Shown one piece after another: positions 45,180 through 53,743 of a stretch of 64,000 nucleotides of DNA. Made by a program: the position numbers and the translations under genes. The number at the start of each line of letters is the position of its first letter. Position 1 is the first letter of the stretch. Source of the stretch: Shewanella pneumatophori (GTDB lineage: Bacteria; Pseudomonadota; Gammaproteobacteria; Enterobacterales; Shewanellaceae); assembly GCF_023283895.1 (NCBI RefSeq), contig NZ_JAKILB010000013.1, positions 62,001-126,000 on the forward strand, in the 5' to 3' direction. The notes below the pieces were generated by a model. It did not search any database and had not been told where the DNA came from. It saw nothing but the letters and a program-made list of their open reading frames with translations.

Positions 45180-46463
45180 GTGCTGAAAGTTACTCCTTAT
45201 TTGGAGTTAGATGAAGAGGCTAAGCAATTAGTCGATCATGCCAATAATAAAACCATCACACTGACAGTCTCTGAGTCTGCGGTTTTACATCAATTGATTT
45301 TGGCGCTCAGTGCGGTTTGCTCTAAAGAAGATCTGCTGGCGGCAGGTTGGCCTGATCGCGTTGTTGCGGCTACATCATTAACTCAATGTGTAAGTACACT
45401 AAGAAAGAAGCTCGAACCCTACCCAGAAGTCATGTTACGCACCATAGCCGGTCGCGGTTATCAGCTTAACGTTTCTACTCGTTCACACATTAAAATGCTT
45501 GCGGTTAACGATGCCGAATCGGTACGTGCTGCGCTGGTGGATGTGTCGTTACTGGTTAAACTTAGCGGTATTATTATCGCGACCTTAATTGGTTTATCTT
45601 TTTGGTATTTCAGCGACTACCACGGCGTAGTCAAAGCGAAAAATAGCTGGGATGCTAACAAGCAAATCCCGATTAATATTGGTGGTACCAAACAAGATAT
45701 TCAGCTGATCCATAAAGATGACGTTAGCCATTTGCATGCGTCTATGTGGCAAAAGCATTTAGCACCTGAATCTAACCATTTAGCTAATTTGAATAAGTTT
45801 AATGGTTTTGCGGTAACAGACGGCAACTATTACTCGATGGCGGTTTGTCCTGGAGCAGACAAACAAAAATGCTCGGGCAATGGCTTAATCAATATCACTG
45901 CCATTGATTTAACGCCTGCAGGTTTGAATATGCAAACCTTCACTGATTTAACCCGCAGAATGGAACAGCGTATTCGTTATAATCGGGTGATCATTCCTCA
46001 TGATGAGCCGGGCACCAGTGGTTTTATCGAGCATCATTACCATGCCGATGTTTATTATCCGGTTAAAGACAATATGCTGGTGCGCTCTGATATCAGTTTG
46101 TCGTTAATTTATGATGGTGAAAATACCGGTAAGTTTTACTCTGCAGCTTGTGTGACCGATGAAGAGTGTGAAACCACGCCAATCAAATACAAGATCAAGG
46201 GTGACTTTACTCAGTATCAGGAAAAGATAGATGATCTTGATGTAGACGTATTCCACGTTAAAGTATTGCAAAAAGAGCTAATGAAGCCAGAGCAAGTGAG
46301 CTCGTCGGCGATGCATTTTTATCGTGAAATTCGTAAGCATGAAATTATTGATAGCGACCTGTACTTTTATCGCATATACAAAGATGCTGATACCGCAGTT
46401 TGGATTGTACCTATCTTAGGTAATCTAGTGGCTTGGTATGAGTACGATAAGGTGAAGCTTTAA
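45180..46463 (+). CDS. Membrane-anchored winged-helix regulator (ToxR/CadC-like), sir cluster 2
   Basis: 427 residues, exactly the length of its paralogue at 21733. GTG start behind GAGGGAG. Winged-helix DNA-binding domain at 1-98 (SLTQCVSTLRKKLEP, TIAGRGYQL), membrane helix at about 124-144, periplasmic domain of about 280 residues. The recognition-helix region is nearly the same in the two copies, so they may bind the same site, whereas the periplasmic parts are more diverged. Conserved Cys pairs CPGADKQKC and CVTDEEC. The signal sensed is unknown. Confidence 0.85.
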   Translation: MLKVTPYLELDEEAKQLVDHANNKTITLTVSESAVLHQLILALSAVCSKEDLLAAGWPDRVVAATSLTQCVSTLRKKLEPYPEVMLRTIAGRGYQLNVSTRSHIKMLAVNDAESVRAALVDVSLLVKLSGIIIATLIGLSFWYFSDYHGVVKAKNSWDANKQIPINIGGTKQDIQLIHKDDVSHLHASMWQKHLAPESNHLANLNKFNGFAVTDGNYYSMAVCPGADKQKCSGNGLINITAIDLTPAGLNMQTFTDLTRRMEQRIRYNRVIIPHDEPGTSGFIEHHYHADVYYPVKDNMLVRSDISLSLIYDGENTGKFYSAACVTDEECETTPIKYKIKGDFTQYQEKIDDLDVDVFHVKVLQKELMKPEQVSSSAMHFYREIRKHEIIDSDLYFYRIYKDADTAVWIVPILGNLVAWYEYDKVKL

Positions 46464-46543
46464 TAAAAGCAGCTCCTAGGAAAAGCTAAGATGCTACAGG
46501 CTGAGATATAAGGCTCACTGTAGGTCGGTCAAACAAGTTACCC

Positions 46544-46583
46544 AAAGGCAAAACAGTGTACGCTGTTTTGCCTTTAGTTTTTA
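46544..46583 (+). terminator. Rho-independent terminator after sir regulator 2
   Basis: AAAGGCAAAACAG pairs with CTGTTTTGCCTTT (13 bp, 6-nt loop), followed by AGTTTTTA. Confidence 0.8.
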
Positions 46584-46632
46584 TATTATCTGACTAGGTG
46601 TTACTCTTTTCTTCCCCACCATTCGCAACTGT

Positions 46633-46654
46633 TTTTGTTAGCTAGGTCACAATT
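46633..46654. promoter_or_regulatory. CRP-like site upstream of rbsD
   Basis: TTGTTA-GCTAGG-TCACAATT matches nine of ten core positions of the CRP dyad TGTGA-N6-TCACA. It lies just upstream of the RbsR operators, the usual position for catabolite control of a sugar operon. Confidence 0.5.
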
Positions 46655-46676
46655 AAATACTGATCACCATGCACTA

Positions 46677-46726
46677 TCGAAACGTTTCGATTAGTCTTGC
46701 TCTGCACTATCGAAACGTTTCGATAG
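46677..46726. promoter_or_regulatory. Two tandem RbsR operators
   Basis: TCGAAACGTTTCGA (46677-46690) and CTATCGAAACGTTTCGATAG (46707-46726) are perfect palindromes with centres 33 bp apart, about three helical turns. They belong to a 22-bp direct repeat beginning TGCACTATCG. The CGAAACGTTTCG core matches the LacI-family site known for E. coli RbsR. They control the rbsD promoter 125-175 bp upstream of the start codon; RbsR is encoded at 51806. Confidence 0.85.
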
Positions 46727-46851
46727 CTAGCTCAATAAATTTTAGCTCTGTAACTTTTAGCGCTATAACTTTAGTTCTGTAATTTTTTCGCTCAAGGTTT
46801 TCTATTAGTGAGCAAGTTACAGGGCATGACATAAATACTTTAGGTCTTTAG

Positions 46852-47271
46852 ATGAATAAGCACGCTTTAATCAATGCTGATATGAACTACCTTGCGGCAA
46901 CGTTAGGTCATACCGATGAAGTTACTATTTGTGACGCTGGCTTACCGATCCCGGCAAAGGTTAAGCGGATTGATTTAGCGCTGACTCACGGCGTACCGAG
47001 CTTTATTGCAACGGTAAAAGTTTGGCTAGCATCGTCGCAAATTGAAGGCGTTATGCTGGCTGAGGAGTTCGTTAAGGTGAGCCCAGAATGCCATCAAGCA
47101 TTGCTAGCTGAAATTGATGCCGAGCAACAAGCAACTGGCCGCATATTCAGTATTGAATACATCTCTCATGAAGCATTTAAACTGCGTACTCATAACAGCC
47201 GCGCGGTGATCCGTACCGGCGAATGTACGCCTTACGCTAACGTTATTTTTAAAACCGGTGTTGTATTTTAA
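46852..47271 (+). CDS. rbsD: D-ribose pyranase RbsD
   Basis: Cytoplasmic enzyme converting the beta-pyranose form of ribose to the furanose form that RbsK can use. 139 residues, the family length. Conserved features include GHTDEVTICDAGLPIP near residues 19-34 with the catalytic His20, and the C-terminal RTGECTPYANVIFKTGVVF. First gene of the ribose operon, downstream of the RbsR operators; rbsA follows after 17 bp. Confidence 0.95.
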   Translation: MNKHALINADMNYLAATLGHTDEVTICDAGLPIPAKVKRIDLALTHGVPSFIATVKVWLASSQIEGVMLAEEFVKVSPECHQALLAEIDAEQQATGRIFSIEYISHEAFKLRTHNSRAVIRTGECTPYANVIFKTGVVF

Positions 47272-47288
47272 GCGTCGCGGAGTCTGTT

Positions 47289-48794
47289 ATGACCGAAGCT
47301 ATTTTGCAGTTACAAGCCATTGAAAAAGCTTTCCCTGGGGTTAAAGCACTAGATAAAGCTAGCCTAAATGTTTATCCCGGCCAAGTCATGGCTCTCATGG
47401 GAGAAAACGGTGCCGGTAAATCGACTTTAATGAAGGTGCTTACCGGTATTTACTCATTAGATGCGGGACAGATTGTTTACCAAGGCGAAACGCGCAGTTT
47501 TAATGGCCCGCGTGATTCGCAAGCTGCAGGTATTAGCATTATCCATCAGGAGCTTAATTTACTGCCTGAGCTGACCATTGCAGAGAATATCTTTTTAGGT
47601 CGTGAAATGACCTCACGCTTTGGGCGCATTTTATGGGATGAAATGAATGCTAAAGCGGCGGCATTGCTTAATCGTCTTAAAATTTCCCACGCGCCTACTA
47701 CTCTGGTTGGCAGCTTGAGCTTGGGCGAGCAGCAAATGGTAGAAATTGCCAAAGCTATCTCGTTTGACTCAAAAGTTATCATCATGGATGAGCCAACAGA
47801 CGCGTTAACGGATGTTGAAACTCAGTCACTGTTTAGTGTTATCAATGAGCTGCGCGACCAAGGCTGCGGTATCGTTTATATCTCTCATCGCATGCAAGAG
47901 ATCTTTAGCATTTGTGATGCGGTTACAGTATTGCGTGACGGCAGCTTTGTTGATGAGTGCAGAGTCAGTGAGATTGATGAAGACCAGCTGATTGAGCGCA
48001 TGGTTGGCCGTAAGCTGGCAGACCAATACCCACGTATTGCCATTACTCACAAAGGTTGCCGGTTAGCGGTGAATAACCTATCGGGTCCGGGGGTTGATAA
48101 CGTTAGCTTTAGCCTCAATCAAGGTGAGATTTTAGGGTTTTCTGGGCTTATGGGCGCAGGGCGTACCGAGCTGATGAAAATCATCTTTGGTGCAGCAGCA
48201 AAAGCTCAAGGGCAAGTTGAGCTAAATGGCCAAAGCGTCAGTCTTAATAATCCTCAGCAAGCACTCGCAGCGGGTATTGCTTATATCTCTGAAGACCGCA
48301 AAGGCGATGGATTATTGCTGGAGCTGTCAGTTAAAGAAAACATGTCTATCAGCGCGCTTGCTAAGTTAAGTCGCGGCGTGCAATTACGCCATAGCGATGA
48401 AGTAAGCGAAGTCGAAAAGTTTATCGAAGCTTTCAATATCAAAACTCCAAGCCGCGATGCACGTATTGGTAACTTGTCTGGCGGTAATCAGCAAAAGGTG
48501 GCGATTGCCAAAGGGTTAATGACCTTGCCACAAGTGCTGATCCTCGATGAGCCGACTCGCGGTGTCGATGTGGGCGCTAAGAAAGAGATTTACGACCTAA
48601 TCAACCGTTTTAAAGCTCAAGGTATGAGCATTATTTTGGTGTCATCAGATATGCCTGAGTTACTCGGCATGTCAGACCGTATTTTAGTTATGCATCAAGG
48701 CCAAATCAGTGGCGAATTTGATGCGCTAGAGGCAGATCAAGAAACCATTCTTGCCTGCGCAGTTGGTAAAACATTACACAAGGATATTGCATGA
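47289..48794 (+). CDS. rbsA: Ribose ABC transporter ATP-binding protein RbsA
   Basis: Double-ATPase subunit energising ribose import. 501 residues, with two nucleotide-binding domains: the first has GENGAGKST, LSLGEQQMVEIAKA and IIMDEPTDAL; the second has a degenerate P-loop GLMGAGRTEL, LSGGNQQKVAIAKGL and LILDEPTRGVDVG, as usual for the family. The stop overlaps the rbsC start (ATGA), coupling translation. Confidence 0.96.
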   Translation: MTEAILQLQAIEKAFPGVKALDKASLNVYPGQVMALMGENGAGKSTLMKVLTGIYSLDAGQIVYQGETRSFNGPRDSQAAGISIIHQELNLLPELTIAENIFLGREMTSRFGRILWDEMNAKAAALLNRLKISHAPTTLVGSLSLGEQQMVEIAKAISFDSKVIIMDEPTDALTDVETQSLFSVINELRDQGCGIVYISHRMQEIFSICDAVTVLRDGSFVDECRVSEIDEDQLIERMVGRKLADQYPRIAITHKGCRLAVNNLSGPGVDNVSFSLNQGEILGFSGLMGAGRTELMKIIFGAAAKAQGQVELNGQSVSLNNPQQALAAGIAYISEDRKGDGLLLELSVKENMSISALAKLSRGVQLRHSDEVSEVEKFIEAFNIKTPSRDARIGNLSGGNQQKVAIAKGLMTLPQVLILDEPTRGVDVGAKKEIYDLINRFKAQGMSIILVSSDMPELLGMSDRILVMHQGQISGEFDALEADQETILACAVGKTLHKDIA

Positions 48795-49765
48795 GCCAGT
48801 CAATTACAGCGCAGCCATTTTATAAGCGCATCAACAAAGCGTGGTTGATTGAGAATAAGTCTCTCATCGCCTTGTTTAGCCTTATTTTTGTGGTGTCTTT
48901 GCTGAGCCCAAACTTTTTAACGGTTGATAACTTACTTAATATTCTGCGTCAGACATCCATCAATGCGATTATCGCCGTGGGTATGACCATTGTTATTTTA
49001 ACCGCGGGCATCGACTTAAGCGTTGGTTCGGTTTTAGCATTAAGCGGCGCAATTGTAGCGACTTTAATCGGTATGGATGTGCCGGTTGTGGTGGCTTTAC
49101 CTGTGGCGTTAATTGCTGGTGCAGCGCTTGGCGCGATCAGCGGCATTATCGTGGCCAAAGGCAAGGTGCAGGCATTTATCGCAACCTTAGTGACCATGAC
49201 ACTGCTGCGCGGCGTGACTATGGTGTATACCGACGGTCGCCCGGTAGCAACCGGTTTTAGCGACACTGCAGACAGCTTCACTTGGTTAGGTACTGGCTAT
49301 GTTTTGGGTATTCCGGTGCCAGTATGGTTGATGGCAATAGTGTTTATTGGCGCTTGGTATCTGCTTAATCACACCCGTTTTGGCCGTTACATTTATGCGG
49401 TAGGTGGTAATGAATCTGCGGCGCGTTTATCGGGTATTGCGGTAGACAAAGTCAAGATTGCAGCATATGCCATTTGTGGCTCAATGGCGGCGCTAGCAGG
49501 CATTATTGTTACAGCGCGTTTGTCATCGGCGCAGCCTACAGCGGGCATGGGCTACGAGCTAGACGCCATTGCTGCGGTAGTGCTTGGCGGTACCAGTTTA
49601 ATGGGTGGTAAAGGCCGGATTGTCGGCACCTTAATTGGCGCTCTGATTATTGGCTTTTTGAATAACGCGCTAAACCTGTTGGATGTGTCGTCGTATTACC
49701 AGATGATTGCTAAAGCCAGTGTGATTTTGCTAGCCGTGTTAATCGACACCAAACAAAAAGCATAA
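48791..49765 (+). CDS. rbsC: Ribose ABC transporter permease RbsC
   Basis: Integral membrane permease forming the ribose channel as a homodimer. 324 residues with about ten hydrophobic segments; conserved blocks are ILTAGIDLSVGSVLALSG, GRYIYAVGGNESAARLSGI and the family motif AAVVLGGTSLMGGKGRIVGTL. Overlaps rbsA by 4 bp; rbsB follows after 64 bp. Confidence 0.96.
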   Translation: MSQSITAQPFYKRINKAWLIENKSLIALFSLIFVVSLLSPNFLTVDNLLNILRQTSINAIIAVGMTIVILTAGIDLSVGSVLALSGAIVATLIGMDVPVVVALPVALIAGAALGAISGIIVAKGKVQAFIATLVTMTLLRGVTMVYTDGRPVATGFSDTADSFTWLGTGYVLGIPVPVWLMAIVFIGAWYLLNHTRFGRYIYAVGGNESAARLSGIAVDKVKIAAYAICGSMAALAGIIVTARLSSAQPTAGMGYELDAIAAVVLGGTSLMGGKGRIVGTLIGALIIGFLNNALNLLDVSSYYQMIAKASVILLAVLIDTKQKA

Positions 49766-49829
49766 CTCGATATAGGCAGTACGCTTAGCGTGCTGCCTTG
49801 TTGTATTTTCCGAATTGAAAAGGTTTACC

Positions 49830-50729
49830 ATGAAGCGACTTGCTAATTTAAAAGCCTCTGCTCTGTTATCGGTGGCCCTGCTGTCTGCCAGTGCGCCTTT
49901 TAGCGCTAGCGCACAAGATGCAATTGCGATTGTGTTATCGACAATGAATAACCCGTTTTTTGTGACCATGAAAGATGGCGCTGAAGCCAAAGCTGCCGAA
50001 CTGGGCTATAAGTTGATTGCACTGGACTCACAAAACGACCCGAGCAAAGAGCTGGCGAACGTTGAAGACTTAACTATGCGTGGCGTTAAGGCAATTTTGA
50101 TTAATCCAACCGACGCCCTAGCGGTCACTAACGCTATTCGCACCGCTAACCGCGCTAATATTCCGGTACTGACATTGGATAGAACCGCCGAGCATGGTGA
50201 CATTGTTAGTCATATTGCTTCTGACAACATTGCTGGTGGCGAGCTTGCTGGCGAGTTTATTGCTAAAACACTTGGCGCAAATGCCAAAGTGATTCAGCTT
50301 GAGGGCATTGCTGGTACTTCTGCTGCCCGCGAACGTGGCGCCGGTTTTATTAACGCAGTTAACGCTGAAAACTTAGAGATGCTGTCGAGCCAACCTGCGG
50401 ATTTTGACCGCTCAAAGGGCTTAAACGTCATGGAAAACATGCTTTCCGCTAATGGCGATGTGCAAGCCGTGTTTGCCCAAAACGATGAAATGGCGTTAGG
50501 CGCACTACGTGCAATTGAAGCCTCTGGCAAGCAGGTCATGGTAGTTGGTTTTGATGGCACCGATGAGGGGATTGCTGCGGTTAGACGTAAACAACTTGCA
50601 GCAACCATAGCGCAGCAACCTGAGCTACTTGGCGCTACCGGAATTGCTATCGCGGATAAGATTTTACAAGGCCAAGTGGTTGAAAAATCTATACCTGTTG
50701 CGTTAAAAATCATTACTCAAACACAGTAA
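49830..50729 (+). CDS. rbsB: Periplasmic D-ribose-binding protein RbsB
   Basis: Substrate-binding protein that delivers ribose to RbsAC. ATG 49830 has AAAAGG upstream; a TTG at 49815 would extend it by five residues. 299 residues with a signal peptide (ASALLSVALLSASAPFSASA), then the periplasmic-binding-protein fold starting AIAIVLSTMNNPFF. Ligand-contact segments LDSQNDPSKELANVED, TLDRTAEHGD, GTSAARERG, FAQNDEMALG and VGFDGTDEG are intact. Confidence 0.95.
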   Translation: MKRLANLKASALLSVALLSASAPFSASAQDAIAIVLSTMNNPFFVTMKDGAEAKAAELGYKLIALDSQNDPSKELANVEDLTMRGVKAILINPTDALAVTNAIRTANRANIPVLTLDRTAEHGDIVSHIASDNIAGGELAGEFIAKTLGANAKVIQLEGIAGTSAARERGAGFINAVNAENLEMLSSQPADFDRSKGLNVMENMLSANGDVQAVFAQNDEMALGALRAIEASGKQVMVVGFDGTDEGIAAVRRKQLAATIAQQPELLGATGIAIADKILQGQVVEKSIPVALKIITQTQ

Positions 50730-50760
50730 TGTAAGCCGTAATTTGTCACACTAGTATTTG

Positions 50761-50793
50761 GCGCCAGTAGAGATAATATCTAGGCGCATTTTC
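50761..50793 (+). terminator. Possible terminator or attenuating hairpin between rbsB and rbsK
   Basis: GCGCC pairs with GGCGC around a loop containing a short GAT/ATC stem, followed by ATTTTCC. The stem is short, so it is probably leaky, reducing rbsK relative to the transporter. Confidence 0.45.
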
Positions 50794-50853
50794 CTCTGAG
50801 GCCAACCACAAATTATGTTGGCTACGAGTCAGAGAACATCAAGGAATATGTAA

Positions 50854-51771
50854 ATGTCTCAGTTAATTGTTTTGGGCAGTGTTAATGCCGACCATGTGTT
50901 ACAAGTGCCTTCTTTTCCACGTCCGGGTGAAACCTTGCATGGGCGTAATTATCAAATCATTCCAGGCGGTAAAGGTGCTAACCAAGCAGTTGCGGCTGCA
51001 CGCTTAAATGCCGATATTGGTTTTATCGCATGTGTCGGTGATGATGGTTTTGGGCAGAATATTCGTGGCGCTTTTGTTGACGACGGCATGGATATCTCAG
51101 CAGTACATATGATTGAAAATACCCCAACGGGTATTGCGATGATCCAAGTGAGCGATTGCGGCGAAAACAGCATCTGTATTGCTGCTGCAGCTAACGATGC
51201 ACTAACTGCTGATATTGTTAACCAACATAGCGAGCAAATTGCAGCAGCCAAATACTTATTGATGCAACTAGAAACGCCACTTGCGGGTATTGAGCAAGCT
51301 GCGAGTATAGCTAAAGCAAATGGCACTCAAGTGATTCTTAATCCAGCACCTGCGCGTGCTTTACCTGATGCGTTGTTGGCAATGGTTGATATAATCACCC
51401 CAAACGAAACAGAAGCCGAAGTATTAACTGGCGTTGCAATTACCGATGAAGCCAGCGCGGCAGAAGCAGCAGCGATTTTACACGCGAAAGGCATCGCCAC
51501 TGTGATGATTACTTTAGGCTCGAAGGGCGTTTATTTAAGCCAACAAGAGATAGGTAAAATCATCCCTGGCTTTAAGGTTAAGGCCACTGACACAACTGCA
51601 GCAGGCGATACCTTTAATGGCGCGTTTGTAACAGGTTTACTTGAAGGCCAAGCAATCGATAACGCGATTGTATTCGCCCACGGCGCAGCTGCAATTTCAG
51701 TTACCCGTTTTGGTGCGCAAACCTCGATTCCTACTCGAACTGAAGTCGAGCAGTTTTTAGCGGCGCAATAA
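50854..51771 (+). CDS. rbsK: Ribokinase RbsK
   Basis: PfkB-family kinase phosphorylating ribose at O5 with ATP. 305 residues; N-terminal signature GGKGANQAVAAARL and the C-terminal catalytic motif DTTAAGDTFNGAF, in which the Asp of GD is the base. TPNETEAEVLTG is the usual mid-protein signature. AAGGA precedes the ATG. It continues the ribose operon after a 124-bp gap, followed by rbsR. Confidence 0.95.
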   Translation: MSQLIVLGSVNADHVLQVPSFPRPGETLHGRNYQIIPGGKGANQAVAAARLNADIGFIACVGDDGFGQNIRGAFVDDGMDISAVHMIENTPTGIAMIQVSDCGENSICIAAAANDALTADIVNQHSEQIAAAKYLLMQLETPLAGIEQAASIAKANGTQVILNPAPARALPDALLAMVDIITPNETEAEVLTGVAITDEASAAEAAAILHAKGIATVMITLGSKGVYLSQQEIGKIIPGFKVKATDTTAAGDTFNGAFVTGLLEGQAIDNAIVFAHGAAAISVTRFGAQTSIPTRTEVEQFLAAQ

Positions 51772-51805
51772 TTAATATAACTGACAAGACAGGAAATTAG
51801 CTCAC

Positions 51806-52813
51806 ATGGCCACCATGAAAGATGTTGCCAAACTTGCAAGCGTATCCACTTCTACAGTGAGCCATGTAATGAATGGCACCCGCTTTGTAAGTGATGATAT
51901 TGCTAAGCGGGTGCAAGACGCCGCTCTGCAATTGAATTACCACGGCCCGTCTGCGGTGGCGCGTAGCCTAAAGCAAAATTGCACTAAAACCATCGGCATG
52001 TTGGTGACCACATCCACCAACCCATTTTATGCTGAAGTGGTGCGCAGTGTTGAGCAAGCTTGTTATCAGCAAGGTTACAACCTAATTCTGTGCAATACCG
52101 AGGGTGATGCGCAGCGATTAAAGCGCTCGTTAACGACCTTAATTGAGCGCCGTGTTGATGGCTTAATTATGATGTGCGCCATGCTCGAAGGTGACGATGC
52201 ATTGCTGTATCGCCGTTTAGGTGGCTTACCTGTCGTAGTGATGGATTGGGGCCAAGTGGATTTTTCTTGCGACAAAATTCAAGGTCATTCGCGTCAAGGT
52301 GGCATTCTTGCTACCCAATACTTGATTGATAACGGCCACACACAAATTGGCTGTATTACCGGCCCGCGTAATCGTCAGCAGGCTGACTTACGTTATCAAG
52401 GTTTTGTTGATGCGATGAACGCAGCGAATTTGCCGATTAACCCTGCTTGGGTCATTGAAGGTAACTTTGAAACCGAGGGCGGCAAGGCGGCATTTGCTAA
52501 GTTACAAGCTCAAGGGGAATTACCGAGCGCACTGTTTGTATGTAACGACATGATGGCGATTGGTGTGCTGCATGAAGCACAGCGCAGTGGAGTGCAAATT
52601 CCACAGCGGTTATCGGTTATCGGTTACGACAATATTCAGCTAGCTAAATTTATGACGCCAGCACTAACCAGTATTCACCAGTCAAAAGCGCGTTTAGGTG
52701 CAGCGGCGGTAAATGCGCTTATTGCGCGTTTGCATGATCCAAGCTTACCACCGCAGTTTATGGACATTGAGCCAAGAGTGACTGAGCGTGCCAGTGTGGC
52801 AAGTAAGGCGTAG
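51806..52813 (+). CDS. rbsR: LacI-family ribose operon repressor RbsR
   Basis: 335-residue repressor. The N-terminal helix-turn-helix and hinge are typical (MKDVAKLASVSTSTVSHVMN, then RVQDAALQLNYHGPSAVARSL), followed by a sugar-binding domain. It should bind the CGAAACGTTTCG operators at 46677-46726 and release them on ribose binding. Last gene of the ribose cluster, 34 bp after rbsK, with a strong terminator behind it. Confidence 0.94.
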   Translation: MATMKDVAKLASVSTSTVSHVMNGTRFVSDDIAKRVQDAALQLNYHGPSAVARSLKQNCTKTIGMLVTTSTNPFYAEVVRSVEQACYQQGYNLILCNTEGDAQRLKRSLTTLIERRVDGLIMMCAMLEGDDALLYRRLGGLPVVVMDWGQVDFSCDKIQGHSRQGGILATQYLIDNGHTQIGCITGPRNRQQADLRYQGFVDAMNAANLPINPAWVIEGNFETEGGKAAFAKLQAQGELPSALFVCNDMMAIGVLHEAQRSGVQIPQRLSVIGYDNIQLAKFMTPALTSIHQSKARLGAAAVNALIARLHDPSLPPQFMDIEPRVTERASVASKA

Positions 52814-52852
52814 TCGAAGCTAAAATTAAGAGCGAAAGCTAAGAGCTGGGCG

Positions 52853-52895
52853 ATAAAAAAGGCGAGTGGATTATGCATCCTCTCGCCTTTGTTGA
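52853..52895. terminator. Bidirectional terminator between rbsR and fre
   Basis: AAAGGCGAG pairs with CTCGCCTTT, with an inner GGAT/ATCC stem. A-run on the left and T-rich right side; serves convergent rbsR and fre. Confidence 0.8.
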
Positions 52896-52923
52896 TCTTA
52901 CGACCTATTTATACTGATTGGTA

Positions 52924-53634
52924 TTACTTAATAAACGCAAATGCATCACCGTAGAGGTGATCTTCTTCAACGCCCATAGTGCGGAACACTTCACGCGCTG
53001 CACCAACCATATCAAAACGACCAGCAATATAGATGTCGTAACCGTTTAGGCTATCGAAGTCATTTTTGATCTGCTCTAGTAAGTTAGCTTCTTTGCCTTT
53101 CCAGTCTGCAGTGGCTTCTTCAATCACAGGAATAAAGTTCAACCATGGGTGAGCCTCATGCCATTCACGGGCAATTGTTTCGTAATACATAGCATCTTGG
53201 TTGCGACAACCCCAGTACAGCGTGGTTTCGATTTCTTGGCCAAGGGCAATTTTCTGTTCAACGATGCTCTTGATATAAGAGAAACCGGTACCGCCAGCAA
53301 TCAGTAGGCGAGGGCGTTGGCTGTCAGCACGTAGGTGAGCGTCACCGCCTGGCACTTCAATCTCAATGCTGCTACCTGTGGCTAGGCATTCTTTTAAACG
53401 CTCAACCACCTGCATAGGGTAGCTTTCGCTAACGGCTGCACCGATATGTAGCTCAATATGCTCAGCATCTGGTGCTGAAGCGATAGAGAATGGGCGTTTG
53501 TCTTTTTCACCCATTACTACGCAAAGATATTGTCCCGCTTTAAAGTCAAACGGTTTACTCGGTTTTAAAATAACCTGAAATACCGCGTTATTAAACGGCG
53601 CTACTTTTTCAATTGTACAGCTAATGGTGTTCAT
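52924..53634 (-). CDS. fre: NAD(P)H-flavin reductase Fre
   Basis: Soluble reductase making free reduced flavin; it can reduce ferric compounds. 236 residues, ferredoxin-NADP reductase fold: the flavin-binding RPFSIASAP and the pyridine-nucleotide motif IAGGTGFSYIKSI are present, with GRFDMVGAAREVF near the C-terminus. AAGGA precedes the start. It follows ubiD in the leftward direction with a 109-bp gap, the arrangement seen in enterics, where Fre may supply reduced FMN to the UbiX/UbiD pathway. Confidence 0.93.
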   Translation of the reverse strand: MNTISCTIEKVAPFNNAVFQVILKPSKPFDFKAGQYLCVVMGEKDKRPFSIASAPDAEHIELHIGAAVSESYPMQVVERLKECLATGSSIEIEVPGGDAHLRADSQRPRLLIAGGTGFSYIKSIVEQKIALGQEIETTLYWGCRNQDAMYYETIAREWHEAHPWLNFIPVIEEATADWKGKEANLLEQIKNDFDSLNGYDIYIAGRFDMVGAAREVFRTMGVEEDHLYGDAFAFIK

Positions 53635-53743
53635 CTTTGTTCCTTGATGAGCCCCTCTTTGGAGGCTTATTAAGTCTAAGTTTATCTGCCTACTAAAGGC
53701 TTGTAGGCAATATAATGATTAACTAATGCAAAGTACATTATTG

